From Geobacillus subterraneus (GTDB lineage Bacteria > Bacillota > Bacilli > Bacillales > Anoxybacillaceae): 64,000 nt of DNA. The DNA lies in NCBI RefSeq assembly GCF_001618685.1, contig NZ_CP014342.1, positions 3,410,001-3,474,000 on the forward strand, in the 5' to 3' direction. Position 1 is the first letter of the stretch. Every line of letters begins with the position of its first letter. A program made the position numbers and the translations under genes. The notes under the pieces were generated by a model. It was not told where the DNA came from. It saw only the letters and a list, made by a program, of their open reading frames with translations, and did not search any database. This document shows, one piece after another, positions 1-8,136 of this stretch.

Positions 1-94
1 CGGTGCGGTCAGCTTGATCACCGCCGACGGCAGCCAAAAGAAGAAACACGAACCGGCTCTTCCGCAAGCGAGAGGTGAAACCATTGGCTCGTAA
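1..94 (+). CDS. C-terminal end of a polysaccharide chain-length determinant (Wzz/CapA/YveK type), partial
   Basis: An open frame enters from the left edge and stops at TAA 92-94, giving about 30 residues that begin [11 protein letters not shown]. Wzz/CapA-type proteins of Gram-positive polysaccharide loci often end a few residues after a 'LPVLG(A/S)' stretch that follows the second membrane helix, and this tail fits. It overlaps the start of the next gene, a BY-kinase, and that pairing is the usual adaptor-kinase operon order. In the family the protein sits in the membrane, controls chain length and activates the kinase. Only the tail is visible, so the family call rests largely on context. 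Confidence 0.6.
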   Translation, partial: GAVSLITADGSQKKKHEPALPQARGETIGS

Positions 95-776
95 AAAACA
101 GATCCGCAAAGCGGAACGAAGACTGATCACCGTTGATAATTCAAAATCCCCGATCGCCGAACAATACCGGACGATCCGGACGAATATTCAATTTTCATTC
201 ATTGATGCGCCGCTCCGCTCCTTGATCGTGACTTCCACTGGCCCGGGTGAAGGAAAATCCACCACGGTGGCCAACTTGGCGGTCGTCTTCGCCCAACAAG
301 GGAAAAAGACGTTGCTCATTGACGCTGACTTGCGCAAGCCGACCGTCCATTACACGTTCCGCCTCAACAACTACATGGGGTTCACCAACGTCTTAACAGG
401 CTCGGCCCCGCTTTTGCCGACGTGCCAAGAAACGGACATCGACAACTTATTCGTCCTATCATCCGGCCCGATCCCGCCGAACCCGGCCGAGCTGCTCAGC
501 TCGAAAGCGATGGCTCAGTGTCTTGAACAACTGTATGAGACGTTTGACCTTGTCATCTTTGACACCCCGCCCGTCTTGGCAGTGACCGATGCGCAAATTT
601 TAGCGAACCAATGCGACGGCACGGTGCTCGTGATCGAAAGCGGCCGAACCGACATCGAAGCGGCCGTCAAGGCGAAAGAGCTGCTCGAAGCAGCGAACGC
701 CAAGCTGCTCGGCGTTGTGTTGAACAAACGGAAACATCGTGACGGCGGCTATTATTACTACTACCAATACAAATAA
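84..776 (+). CDS. ywqD: BY-type tyrosine kinase of the CpsD/CapB/YwqD family
   Basis: About 230 residues. It has Walker A (TGPGEGKST), Walker A' ([10 protein letters not shown]) and Walker B (LVIFDTPP), the three signatures of bacterial tyrosine kinases. The C-terminus is a tyrosine cluster ([10 protein letters not shown]), the usual autophosphorylation tail. The enzyme acts in the cytoplasm, bound to the membrane adaptor encoded just upstream, and regulates polysaccharide polymerisation and sugar nucleotide enzymes. TTG 84 is preferred because AGAGGTGA lies just upstream; GTG 75 is an in-frame alternative. The matching phosphatase lies at 2832. Confidence 0.9.
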   Translation: MARKKQIRKAERRLITVDNSKSPIAEQYRTIRTNIQFSFIDAPLRSLIVTSTGPGEGKSTTVANLAVVFAQQGKKTLLIDADLRKPTVHYTFRLNNYMGFTNVLTGSAPLLPTCQETDIDNLFVLSSGPIPPNPAELLSSKAMAQCLEQLYETFDLVIFDTPPVLAVTDAQILANQCDGTVLVIESGRTDIEAAVKAKELLEAANAKLLGVVLNKRKHRDGGYYYYYQYK

Positions 777-783
777 CAACAAG

Positions 784-812
784 CGGCTTCCCAACGGCGG
801 GAAGCCGTTTAT
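784..812 (+). terminator. Hairpin terminator after the kinase gene
   Basis: CGGCTTCCC (784-792) and GGGAAGCCG (799-807) form a perfect 9-bp stem around a 6-nt loop, followed by TTTAT. The U-run is short, so termination may be partial. Confidence 0.6.
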
Positions 813-840
813 GTAAGAGAGAAAGAAAGGGGAGAGATCG

Positions 841-1626
841 TTGAGAAACTTCGTCCTGATCCTTTTGATCGCTGTCGCTTGCCTAGCCTTTGCCATTGCC
901 GGACACGTGTACTGGAAACAAACGATCGACGCGACGGTGCAAGCAGCGCGGGCGAAAATGGAAACGTTCGCCGAGCAAGAAGAGAAAGCAAATCAAACGG
1001 AGGCGGCCCTTGCCCGCGCCAAACGGCTGCCTGCCGATGCTCAAGCTGCCATTAAACGGGCTGTCGAGGAAAACCGCCCGATCCGCCTTGTGATCGCCGG
1101 CTCGGAATCGACACCCGAGAAAGGCGGCTGGCCCGACCTATTGAAACAGGCGCTCGACGAAGCATACGGGGAGGGGACGTTCCAAATCACCGTCCATGAA
1201 TACGAAGGCTTGACGACCGCCGCTGCTGACAGGCAGCGCATCGCCGCCGACTGGGCCAGTGATAAACCGGATCTTGTCTTACTCGAGCCATTTTTGTTAA
1301 ATGACAACGGTGTGATTACGATTGATGACACGCTTACCCATATTCAGTCGATCATCGACCAGCTCAAATCTGCCGCACCCGATGCGGTCGTGATGTTGCA
1401 GCCGCCGAACCCGATTTACAACGCTACATACTATCCAGAACAAGTCGAAGAACTCGAAGCGTTCGCCAAAGAGAACGGCTACCCTTACATCAACCATTGG
1501 CCCGCGTGGCCCGACAATCAAAGCGAAGAACTAAATAAATACATCGACCCAGAAAGCGACCTCCCGACAGAGGAAGGTGCCAAACGATGGGCCGACGCGC
1601 TCGCCGAGCATTTCATCGCCCAATAA
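841..1626 (+). CDS. Membrane-anchored SGNH/GDSL-like hydrolase in the polysaccharide locus
   Basis: 261 residues with an N-terminal hydrophobic segment (about residues 4-21), then an extracytoplasmic domain. A GSES motif near residue 87 takes the place of GDS(L), and a C-terminal 'TEEGAKRWADAL' stretch resembles the end of SGNH hydrolases. The His normally found just before that stretch (DGxHP) is not evident, so activity is uncertain. Proteins of this type near kinase genes may de-acylate or otherwise modify polysaccharide; that role is inferred. TTG 841 follows a GAAAGGGGAG ribosome site. Confidence 0.6.
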   Translation: MRNFVLILLIAVACLAFAIAGHVYWKQTIDATVQAARAKMETFAEQEEKANQTEAALARAKRLPADAQAAIKRAVEENRPIRLVIAGSESTPEKGGWPDLLKQALDEAYGEGTFQITVHEYEGLTTAAADRQRIAADWASDKPDLVLLEPFLLNDNGVITIDDTLTHIQSIIDQLKSAAPDAVVMLQPPNPIYNATYYPEQVEELEAFAKENGYPYINHWPAWPDNQSEELNKYIDPESDLPTEEGAKRWADALAEHFIAQ

Positions 1627-1629
1627 AAC

Positions 1630-1656
1630 ACGCGCACCTCAATCGGGTGCGCGTCC
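1630..1656. terminator. Bidirectional terminator between convergent genes
   Basis: ACGCGCACC (1630-1638) pairs with GGTGCGCGT (1646-1654). It sits between the plus-strand SGNH gene and the minus-strand LCP gene, so it can serve both. Confidence 0.6.
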
Positions 1657-1659
1657 CGT

Positions 1660-2598
1660 TTACCGCGACGCTGTCGCCGACAGCTCTAAATGTTCTTTCA
1701 ACTCATTCGAAATCGCCGTTCGCTCGCTATCCGGCACGATTAGGTAATACGTGCCGTTCATTTTCGTCCCTTGGCCGGTAATGTGCAGCTGCTTAATTTG
1801 CTTGCGGGCGTCTTTGTAATTCTCTTGGATGTCTTTCATTTCCTCAAATGTTAAGTTCGTCTTAATGTTTTTCCCGATCGCCGCGAGCACATCGCTATAG
1901 TTCGTGAGCGATGAGAAGCTCGCCCCTTTCTCAATAATGGCTTGAATGATTTGTTTCTGGCGGTCTTGGCGCCCGAAATCGCCGCGCGGGTCGTCATAAC
2001 GCATACGCGAATATTTCAGCGCCTCTTCCCCGTTTAGCGTAATTTCCCCTTTCGGGAAGTACGTTCCTTCATACGTAAAGGCAAACGGGTTGTTCACTGT
2101 CACCCCGCCAACGGCATCCACGATATCGCGGAAGCTTTCCATATTGACTTTAATGTAATAATCGATCGGAATATCTAAGAAATGCTCGACCGTCGCCATC
2201 GTCATCTCCACTCCGCCAAAGGCGTATGAGTGGTTGATTTTATCTTTCGTCCCTTTCCCGACGATCTCTGTTCTCGTATCGCGCGGCACGCTCACCATCT
2301 CAATCGACTGCTTGTTCGGATTCACCGTCATGACGATGAGCGTATCGGCGCGTCCCTTATCCCCTTTCCGTTCATCGACGCCAATTAACAAAATCGAAAT
2401 CGGTGTCTTCCGCTCGAACGACACGTCGTCTTGTCGTTTTTCCGACTTCCAATTTACTTGTTCATGCATTTCATTGGCGGTTCGTTTGACATTATGGTAA
2501 ACGGAATAGGAAAACAATCCTACTCCTGCCAATAACACAATACACACCCCCGCCAACCAGCGGAGCCATCTCTTCTTTTTTCGACGTTTTGCCCTCAT
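1660..2598 (-). CDS. LytR-CpsA-Psr (LCP) family glycopolymer ligase
   Basis: 312 residues from ATG 2598, preceded on its strand by AAGGAAGAGG; the longer in-frame start at 2631 lacks such a site. A strongly basic N-terminus is followed by one membrane helix and the LCP catalytic domain, with ILLIGVDER, RADTLIVMTVNP, SVPRDTR, INHSYAFGG and the late GDFGRQDRQ arginine motif. LCP enzymes transfer undecaprenyl-linked anionic polymers or capsule to peptidoglycan on the outer face of the membrane. The setting among polysaccharide genes fits. It is transcribed divergently from the phosphatase gene. Confidence 0.92.
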   Translation of the reverse strand: MRAKRRKKKRWLRWLAGVCIVLLAGVGLFSYSVYHNVKRTANEMHEQVNWKSEKRQDDVSFERKTPISILLIGVDERKGDKGRADTLIVMTVNPNKQSIEMVSVPRDTRTEIVGKGTKDKINHSYAFGGVEMTMATVEHFLDIPIDYYIKVNMESFRDIVDAVGGVTVNNPFAFTYEGTYFPKGEITLNGEEALKYSRMRYDDPRGDFGRQDRQKQIIQAIIEKGASFSSLTNYSDVLAAIGKNIKTNLTFEEMKDIQENYKDARKQIKQLHITGQGTKMNGTYYLIVPDSERTAISNELKEHLELSATASR

Positions 2599-2831
2599 GG
2601 ATCCTCTTCCTTTACAATAAAAAATGTTCACTCATATCATCTCGATTATAGACCGTTTTTGACGAGAAGACAACTGGAAGCCGCTTTGCGCCATTTCCAC
2701 TTTGCCCCTCCAAAGGTGGAATTTTATTTCCATTTCGACATTGTTCGACAAACTCCACCCATTGATAGCCCGTTTTTCCTATGTTACCATAATAGTTGTT
2801 TAGTAGAACGAAAAAGCGAGGAGGAGTGACG

Positions 2832-3596
2832 ATGATCGACATCCATACCCACATTTTGCCCGGCATCGACGACGGAGCGGCAACCGTAGAAGACGCCATT
2901 GCCATGGCGCAAGCTGCGGTCAAGGAAGGAATCACAACGATCATCGCCACTCCCCATCACCAAAACGGAAACTACGACAATCCGAAACCGTCGATCCTCG
3001 CGCTGGCAGCGGAGCTGAACGACGAACTGAAACGGCGTGACATCGCCTTGACAGTGTTCCCTGGGCAAGAAGTGCGTCTCCACGGCGACTTGCTTGACGG
3101 CTTGGCGCGGCACGAGGTGATGACGCTCGCCGATACGCCATACATACTGATCGAGTTTCCACCAGATCATGTGCCGAAATACGCCGAACAGCTGCTGTTT
3201 GACGTGCAGCTGAAGGGCTTGATGCCCATCATCGCCCATCCCGAGCGAAACGCCGAAATCATCGAAACCCCCGAGCGGCTCTACCAGCTCGTCAAACGCG
3301 GCGCCTTCGCCCAGCTGACGGCGTCCAGCGTCACGGGGCAGTTCGGCAAGAAAATCAAAACGTTCTCGTTTCAACTCATCGAGGCGAACTTAGCCCATTT
3401 CATCGCCTCGGACGCTCATAACGTAAAAACTCGCCCGTTTCGCCTGCGCCAGGCGTACGACGCCATTCGCAATGAATACGGCACCGACATGGTCTACTAC
3501 TTCCAAGAAAACGCCGAGCTGCTCATCCGCGGCCAGGCTGTCTTCCGCGACGAGCCAGAACGGGTGAAAAAGAAAAAGTTCCTTGGTCTCTTTTAA
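2832..3596 (+). CDS. ywqE: PHP-fold manganese-dependent tyrosine phosphatase, CpsB/YwqE family
   Basis: 254 residues from ATG 2832, behind GAGGAGGAG; the frame is open further upstream but without a ribosome site. It starts with the metal motif DIHTHILPGIDDGA and has TPHH, GQEVR, AHPERN and SDAHN, which are the PHP metal ligands. In the family it removes phosphate from BY-kinases and UDP-glucose dehydrogenase. The kinase lies at 84-776 and a Ugd gene at 50508, so the module is split. The intergenic region to the LCP gene probably holds divergent promoters. Confidence 0.93.
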   Translation: MIDIHTHILPGIDDGAATVEDAIAMAQAAVKEGITTIIATPHHQNGNYDNPKPSILALAAELNDELKRRDIALTVFPGQEVRLHGDLLDGLARHEVMTLADTPYILIEFPPDHVPKYAEQLLFDVQLKGLMPIIAHPERNAEIIETPERLYQLVKRGAFAQLTASSVTGQFGKKIKTFSFQLIEANLAHFIASDAHNVKTRPFRLRQAYDAIRNEYGTDMVYYFQENAELLIRGQAVFRDEPERVKKKKFLGLF

Positions 3597-4012
3597 AAGC
3601 GATCAGTCGCATGGTATAACAAGTATGAGAAATACTTCTTTTCTTTTTGCCTTTTCTTTGTCGAAACAAGGTAAAATTCTTAGGGAACGATCGACAACGA
3701 TGTCGAAGGGCAGCGAAAGCTTGTGCCCGATATGGAGATCGGCTCTTTCTTTAAGACGATTGGATTCGCACGGCTAGAGGCATCGCGGCGGTTTCTCGTG
3801 TCTTAAAGATAGGCCGTTTTCTTCATTCTTTGTTTCGGTGATGTCTCCTTACCGTTATCAACGGAGGCACTCGGCCATGCCGTGGGTGGGGACGATGACG
3901 GTCCCGGCACCTTAGACGCCCGTCGTCGAGGGTGTGGCGTGAGGGCGGGTTAGATGCCCGATTTTTCACTCGTTTTTATCTAATTCAGTGATTATGAGTC
4001 AGGCGTATCGTT
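3597..4012. other. Gene-poor 416-bp interval with a 10-bp inverted repeat
   Basis: No convincing gene was found. A perfect inverted repeat TCTTTAAGAC (3748-3757) / GTCTTAAAGA (3800-3809) is flanked by GGC and GCC that could extend it. The interval may be a junction scar between the polysaccharide genes and the inserted module that starts at 4064. Confidence 0.4.
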
Positions 4013-4018
4013 TATAAT
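4013..4018 (+). promoter_or_regulatory. Putative -10 box for the AAA/PD-(D/E)XK operon
   Basis: A consensus TATAAT is present, with no good -35 at 17 bp (TTATGA lies 15 bp away). It is 45 bp upstream of ATG 4064 and favours that start, or GTG 4043, for the operon. Confidence 0.45.
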
Positions 4019-4063
4019 AGAAAGATAGAGGATCCGTAATCTGTGAAAAGAGGCGATACGCGC

Positions 4064-5434
4064 ATGGAACAAACTTGGGCGTTAAAGGTTGAGCGATTTG
4101 GAAAGATCAAACAGGGGGAAATCGATATTGCCCCGTTGATGTTGTTTGTCGGCGACAACAACAGTGGGAAAAGCTATCTGATGTCGCTTCTTTGGGGGGT
4201 GTTGTCCGAGGGGCGCAAGCTGTTTCCAAAAGACCCTCCGAACACGTCCACGTACAAGGAAATCGATCGCTTTCTTGAATCGTCTATCGGCGATGACTGC
4301 CTCATCCAAGACCGTGAAGCGCAACTGTTTGTCCAATGGTTTAATGATGTTCTCAGAAACAAAAAAAGCGAGTTGGTTAGAACGATTTTTCGGCGCAAAA
4401 TCCCGATCGGTTCGTTAAGCATCGAGCGGTACCGCCGTTCTGAACCGCTGCGAATCATCTTTGAAAAGAAAGATTCGCTCCAAGGCGCTCGTTTTTCGAC
4501 GGGGAAACACTATATTCGCATCCCGTATACGGATCGAAGCAAGGGACAAGCGACAGAGCGGTATCGCATGGCTCAATACATTACGTGGAATTTGCTGATG
4601 GATGGACTTACATCGCCGTTTTACCCACCATCCAGACAAGGCGGCATCCAAGGGCGGGCCATTGGCGAAGCGCTGTATTTGCCCGCTTCGAGAACAGGGT
4701 TCATGTTGTCTTACAAGGCGCTGGTGCAAGAGATGATGGAACGGATGATCAACGAAGAACATGAGGAACCATCCCTTGACTTCACGTTGCCTGTCTATCG
4801 ATTCTTGCAAGCGTTGTTGCGTTTGGAGGAAAGCGGACAGTCGAAATATGCGGACATCGGACGATTTATTGAAACCGAGATTGCCAACGGAACCATGGAC
4901 CAAGAAAAAGGACCGATTCCATCGTTCTACTATTGCCCACAAGGCAAACAAGAGCGCTTGCCGTTATACGTCACATCGTCGCTTGTAACTGAACTGTCGC
5001 CGCTCATTTTGTTTTTAAAATCAAAAGCAACGTACCGTTCACTCTTTTTTGAAGAGGCAGAAGCGCATCTGCATCCACGCGTCCAGCGCATATTAGCGAC
5101 AGCGCTTGTCAAGTTGGCCAACCGAGGCATGCCGGTGTGGTTGACCACCCATAGCGATATTTTGTTCCAACAGGTGAACAATTTGATCAAACTTCACCAG
5201 CATCCAAAGAGAGAACAGTTGATGAAAACGTATGGCTATGTCGATGAGGACGCGATTGATCCGAAAAAGGTGAGGGCGTACCAGTTCCGCATGCAAGGCC
5301 AAGACACGATCATCACGCCGCTCATTCCGACCGAAAACGGCTTTTCGACGGAAACGTTCAATGAAGTCATTTGGCAGTTGAATGAAGAGACGTATGCATT
5401 CCAGATCGGGGAAGAGGATGGAGAGGATGAATAA
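4064..5434 (+). CDS. AAA/ABC-type ATPase (AAA_15/AAA_21-like), candidate defence ATPase
   Basis: 456 residues. It has Walker A GDNNSGKS (30-37), an ABC-like SSLVTELSP signature late in the protein, Walker B LFFEEAEAHLHP (about 327-338) and an H-loop TTHSD (about 360). This SMC/OLD-like layout with an EAEAH Walker B is common in ATPases of prokaryotic defence modules. Its last codons overlap the start of the next gene, so the two are translationally coupled. ATG 4064 is chosen; GTG 4043 is possible. No TOPRIM or DUF domain is fused to it, so the effector is probably the downstream protein. The module lies inside a polysaccharide locus, which suggests insertion. Confidence 0.8.
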   Translation: MEQTWALKVERFGKIKQGEIDIAPLMLFVGDNNSGKSYLMSLLWGVLSEGRKLFPKDPPNTSTYKEIDRFLESSIGDDCLIQDREAQLFVQWFNDVLRNKKSELVRTIFRRKIPIGSLSIERYRRSEPLRIIFEKKDSLQGARFSTGKHYIRIPYTDRSKGQATERYRMAQYITWNLLMDGLTSPFYPPSRQGGIQGRAIGEALYLPASRTGFMLSYKALVQEMMERMINEEHEEPSLDFTLPVYRFLQALLRLEESGQSKYADIGRFIETEIANGTMDQEKGPIPSFYYCPQGKQERLPLYVTSSLVTELSPLILFLKSKATYRSLFFEEAEAHLHPRVQRILATALVKLANRGMPVWLTTHSDILFQQVNNLIKLHQHPKREQLMKTYGYVDEDAIDPKKVRAYQFRMQGQDTIITPLIPTENGFSTETFNEVIWQLNEETYAFQIGEEDGEDE

Positions 5435-5990
5435 CCTCGAATACCTTGAGCGAAGCTTTTATGAGAAAACGGGGGAAACAGGCGGAACGTTATATGTGAT
5501 CGAGCAGGAAAAATCGGGAGAAGCACAAGTAACGCTCCACTGTTCCAACGAAGCCGTAGTGTTTTCGATCAAGCCTAACAACGGATTCCCTTATCTTCGA
5601 ACCAAAAACACACCCGATGGCATCGTCTTTGTCAGAAGAGAGAAGCAATGTTGGGAACTGCACATTTTTGAATGTAAAAAAACAGTAAGAGTGAAGAGTT
5701 GGGAAAAGGCGAAACAGCAGTTTGAAGGAGGCATGCTTCATGCCTATATGTTACGAGGGCTTTTGGATCTTCCGCCTTTTTCAAAAATATGTGTATACAC
5801 GGCCTACCAGGATGACCATTTATCGAAAAACTCGCCAGATCCAGCTTTGTTTCGGCAGCCGGTGGGCAAACCTGTGAAGAAGCCGCCGTATGCGGACTGG
5901 GATGATCCAAGCCTTGTCATTTTGGGGCATGAAGTTCCTCATCAACGCATTCCACTGAATGACTCCGGACAAGGAGAATACACGTTGTAA
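5418..5990 (+). CDS. PD-(D/E)XK nuclease-like partner of the AAA ATPase
   Basis: 190 residues from ATG 5418 (ATG 5427 also possible), overlapping the ATPase gene. The sequence shows P66-D67, then E85-C86-K87 on a hydrophobic strand (LHIFECKK), then a helix with QQFEGG. That is the spacing expected of a PD-(D/E)XK fold with a downstream Gln. No named family was recognised. With its ATPase it could form a two-component restriction or abortive-infection system; the nuclease assignment is inferred from motif geometry alone. TAA 5988-5990 is followed closely by a separate promoter for the next gene. Confidence 0.55.
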   Translation: MERMNNLEYLERSFYEKTGETGGTLYVIEQEKSGEAQVTLHCSNEAVVFSIKPNNGFPYLRTKNTPDGIVFVRREKQCWELHIFECKKTVRVKSWEKAKQQFEGGMLHAYMLRGLLDLPPFSKICVYTAYQDDHLSKNSPDPALFRQPVGKPVKKPPYADWDDPSLVILGHEVPHQRIPLNDSGQGEYTL

Positions 5991-6008
5991 CGTTTCCCTG
6001 CCGCGCCA

Positions 6009-6017
6009 TGCTATAAT
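6009..6017 (+). promoter_or_regulatory. Extended -10 promoter of the coiled-coil gene
   Basis: TGCTATAAT is an extended -10. The start site would fall at about 6024, next to AAGGAGGTG, so the leader is only about 14 nt. Confidence 0.55.
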
Positions 6018-6037
6018 GGCGTCAAGGAGGTGAAGCC

Positions 6038-6718
6038 ATGAGCCAAGAGCTGAAAGAATTGCTTCGTTCCGTCTTGCAAGAAGAACTGAAACCAGTCCAC
6101 GACAGGCTCGAACGGTTGGAAGGCGCAGTCGGGCACATTCGTCAAGACGTATCGCAGCTGCAGCAAGATGTATCCCAGCTTCAGAAGGAAGTCACCCAAC
6201 TGCAAGAAGGTCAACGGACATTAGAAACCACGGTTTCCCAAATTCAAAAGGACGTTGCCCAGCTCCAAGAAGGCCAGAATGCGTTGCAGCGTGATGTCGC
6301 CCAACTGCAAGAAGGCCAACGGACATTGGAAACGACGGTTTCCCAAATTCAAAAAGACATTATCCAGTTGCAAGAAGGCCAGAATGCATTGCAGCGTGAG
6401 ATCGTCCAGCTCCAAGAAGGCCAACGGACATTGGAAACGACGGTCTCTCAAATCCAAAAAGACATCACCCAGCTGCAACAAGGCCAACAAATAGTAGAAC
6501 ACGAGATGGCCGGCATGAAGCAGATGCAAGAGCGAATCCTCGAAGAGCTGCGTATTTCCAAACACAATCAAGCACTCATTTTAAACGATGTCACCAGCAT
6601 AAGAAAATCCGTCGATGTCACCGTCTCGTACTTGCAGCGCCGATCCGATGTGATGTTCGACAAACTGATCGATCATGAAAAAGAAATCTTGAATCTGAAA
6701 TCAAAAATGCCAAACTAA
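6038..6718 (+). CDS. Long coiled-coil protein with three 35-residue repeats
   Basis: 226 residues, almost entirely heptad-patterned and Gln/Glu-rich. Residues 54-158 are three copies of a 35-residue unit (QLQEGQRTLETTVSQIQKD...), which equals five heptads, so repeat number can change without breaking the coil. No signal peptide or membrane segment is seen. The ribosome site AAGGAGGTG is strong. Similar repeat proteins in Bacillaceae are uncharacterised and I do not assign a function. It has its own promoter and terminator, so it need not belong to the ATPase/nuclease module upstream. Confidence 0.75.
   Translation: MSQELKELLRSVLQEELKPVHDRLERLEGAVGHIRQDVSQLQQDVSQLQKEVTQLQEGQRTLETTVSQIQKDVAQLQEGQNALQRDVAQLQEGQRTLETTVSQIQKDIIQLQEGQNALQREIVQLQEGQRTLETTVSQIQKDITQLQQGQQIVEHEMAGMKQMQERILEELRISKHNQALILNDVTSIRKSVDVTVSYLQRRSDVMFDKLIDHEKEILNLKSKMPN
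6197..6511 (+). repeat. Three tandem 105-bp coding repeats
   Basis: Units lie at 6197-6301, 6302-6406 and 6407-6511. They are highly similar at the DNA level, the third least so. They encode five heptads each. Confidence 0.8.
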
Positions 6719-6741
6719 GTCCCGAAAAGGGGCTGTTTTTT
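6718..6741 (+). terminator. Terminator of the coiled-coil gene
   Basis: AGTCCC (6718-6723) pairs with GGGGCT (6729-6734) around GAAAA, followed by GTTTTTT. Confidence 0.75.
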
Positions 6742-6800
6742 ATGCCCATATGCATCGGCGCATCGGCGCAGCTACGGTTGCACCGATGCGCGGGGGCATA
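6741..6800. repeat. Nested inverted repeat before the 404-bp element
   Basis: The outer arms are TATGCCC (6741-6747) and GGGCATA (6794-6800). The inner arms are GCGCATCGG (6758-6766) and CCGATGCGC (6783-6791). Function unknown. Confidence 0.5.
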
Positions 6801-6833
6801 GGGGCCAACTATACATAGGGGGTTACGTACCAC

Positions 6834-7137
6834 GTCAACTACCCCCACTTCGCTAACGCTTGAAGTGGGGGCTTGCAACTCCCCAGAAGTGCAAACGGAC
6901 TTCGTCCTCCTTCCTTGACTTGGGGTTGCATCAGGGGGCAGGTTGACGACTACCCAACGACGCAGGTCATGCCTGCATCGTTACCGATTCTCTCGGTGTG
7001 TCTGTTGGCAGTACTTGGCTTCCACACACAACAGACGGACCTACGCTCGATGTTTTACGGTTACAACGTTTCCTGTAACCAACTCCATACATCGAGTAGC
7101 CGTGATTGGAGTGCCTTTATTGAACGGTTTTCTCCAC
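6834..7137 (-). ncRNA. Putative structured RNA of the 404-bp element, copy 1 (omega-RNA/HEARO-like)
   Basis: An extended -10 (TGATATAAT, complement of 7144-7149 and adjacent bases) is followed by about 300 nt of dense pairing, with hairpins GGTTACA/TGTAACC, CTCGATGT/ACATCGAG, GTCTGTTG/CAACAGAC and CGATGCAGG/CCTGCGTCG. The RNA would run off the element's right end into flanking DNA, as TnpB guide RNAs do. Transcription and guide function are not shown. Confidence 0.45.
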
Positions 7138-7237
7138 GCCTTTATTATATCATACACAAAAGAAAGGGGGGAACGCGCATTCCTCTCCCACTTACTCCCT
7201 TTGGTCGTTGAAGTGGGAGTCTCCTGCGCGAAATAGG
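6834..7237 (-). mobile_element. 404-bp non-autonomous IS200/IS605-type element (PATE-like), copy 1
   Basis: Almost identical to 43447-43850 in reverse orientation; I see one substitution, near 6851. Both ends carry imperfect palindromes around CCCCCACTT/AAGTGGGGG and CTCCCACTT/AAGTGGGAG. There is no transposase or TnpB gene. Read in the element's own direction it begins next to TTCAT, here the complement of the galU start ATGAA (7238-7242), and ends in GTTGAC. The right-end hairpin closely resembles that of the TnpB element at 11591-11636. IS200/IS605 elements insert 3' of a short target without duplicating it, which fits both copies. The 112-codon frame across it is not regarded as a gene. 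Confidence 0.8.
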
Positions 7238-8122
7238 ATGAAAAAAGTACGCAAAGCGATCATTCCAGCAGCGGGGCTCGGCACACGATTTTTGCCGGCG
7301 ACGAAAGCGATGCCGAAAGAAATGCTCCCGATTGTCGATAAACCAACAATTCAATACATCGTCGAAGAAGCGGTCGCCTCCGGCATCGAAGATATCATCA
7401 TCGTCACGGGGAAAGGGAAACGCGCGATCGAGGACCATTTCGACAACGCTTTTGAGCTTGAACAAAACTTAATTCAAAAAGGCAAATACGACTTACTCGA
7501 AAAAGTAAAAGAACCATCGAAAGTCGACATTCACTACATTCGCCAAAAAGAACCGAAAGGACTTGGCCACGCCGTTTGGTGCGCACGCAACTTCATCGGC
7601 GACGAACCGTTTGCCGTTCTGCTTGGTGACGACATCGTCCAAGCGGAAACACCATGCTTAAAACAATTAATTGACCAATATGAACAAACTCTCAGTTCCG
7701 TTATTGGTGTCAAAAGAGTGCCTGATAACGAAACGCACCGTTACGGCATCATCGATCCAATTGAACAACACGGACGCCGTTACCAAGTCCGCCAATTCGT
7801 CGAAAAACCAGCACCAGGCACCGCGCCGTCCAACTTAGCGATTATGGGACGATACATACTCACGCCGGAAATCTTCTTATTCCTTGAAAAACAAGAAGCC
7901 GGCGCTGGCGGCGAAATCCAACTCACGGATGCAATTCAAAAATTGAACGAAATCCAGCGGGTGTTTGCCTATGAATTCGAAGGAAAGCGCTACGACGTCG
8001 GAGAAAAGATCGGATTTATCAAAACGACGATTGAGTTTGCGTTGCAGCATGATGAATTAAGAGAAGACCTTATTCAATTCATGGAAAAACTATTAAATGA
8101 TGTGAAAGTAGAAGAGAAATAA
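7238..8122 (+). CDS. galU: UTP-glucose-1-phosphate uridylyltransferase, copy 1
   Basis: 294 residues starting [20 protein letters not shown], with the nucleotide-binding loop, the PKEMLP motif and the sugar-binding VEKP region of GalU. It makes UDP-glucose for polysaccharide and glycolipid synthesis. A closely similar paralogue lies at 28258-29133. The 404-bp mobile element ends at the base before the ATG, so the native ribosome site is gone; only AATAGG remains in front of the start. It is followed 14 bp later by a sugar transferase gene. Expression of this copy may be altered by the insertion. Confidence 0.95.
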   Translation: MKKVRKAIIPAAGLGTRFLPATKAMPKEMLPIVDKPTIQYIVEEAVASGIEDIIIVTGKGKRAIEDHFDNAFELEQNLIQKGKYDLLEKVKEPSKVDIHYIRQKEPKGLGHAVWCARNFIGDEPFAVLLGDDIVQAETPCLKQLIDQYEQTLSSVIGVKRVPDNETHRYGIIDPIEQHGRRYQVRQFVEKPAPGTAPSNLAIMGRYILTPEIFLFLEKQEAGAGGEIQLTDAIQKLNEIQRVFAYEFEGKRYDVGEKIGFIKTTIEFALQHDELREDLIQFMEKLLNDVKVEEK

Positions 8123-8136
8123 AGGAGGGCGGGGAG

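Noticed and set aside
3583-3777. 64-codon frame after ywqE
   Set aside because: It overlaps the ywqE stop, has no ribosome site and no recognisable product.
6197-6511. CRISPR array
   Set aside because: The regular repeats are in-frame coding heptads with no spacers. No cas genes or CRISPR arrays were seen anywhere in the window.
6873-7211. 112-codon and 97-codon frames within the 404-bp element, repeated at 43448-43811
   Set aside because: They are identical in both copies only because the elements are identical. No ribosome site and no protein-like pattern; the DNA is dominated by RNA hairpins.
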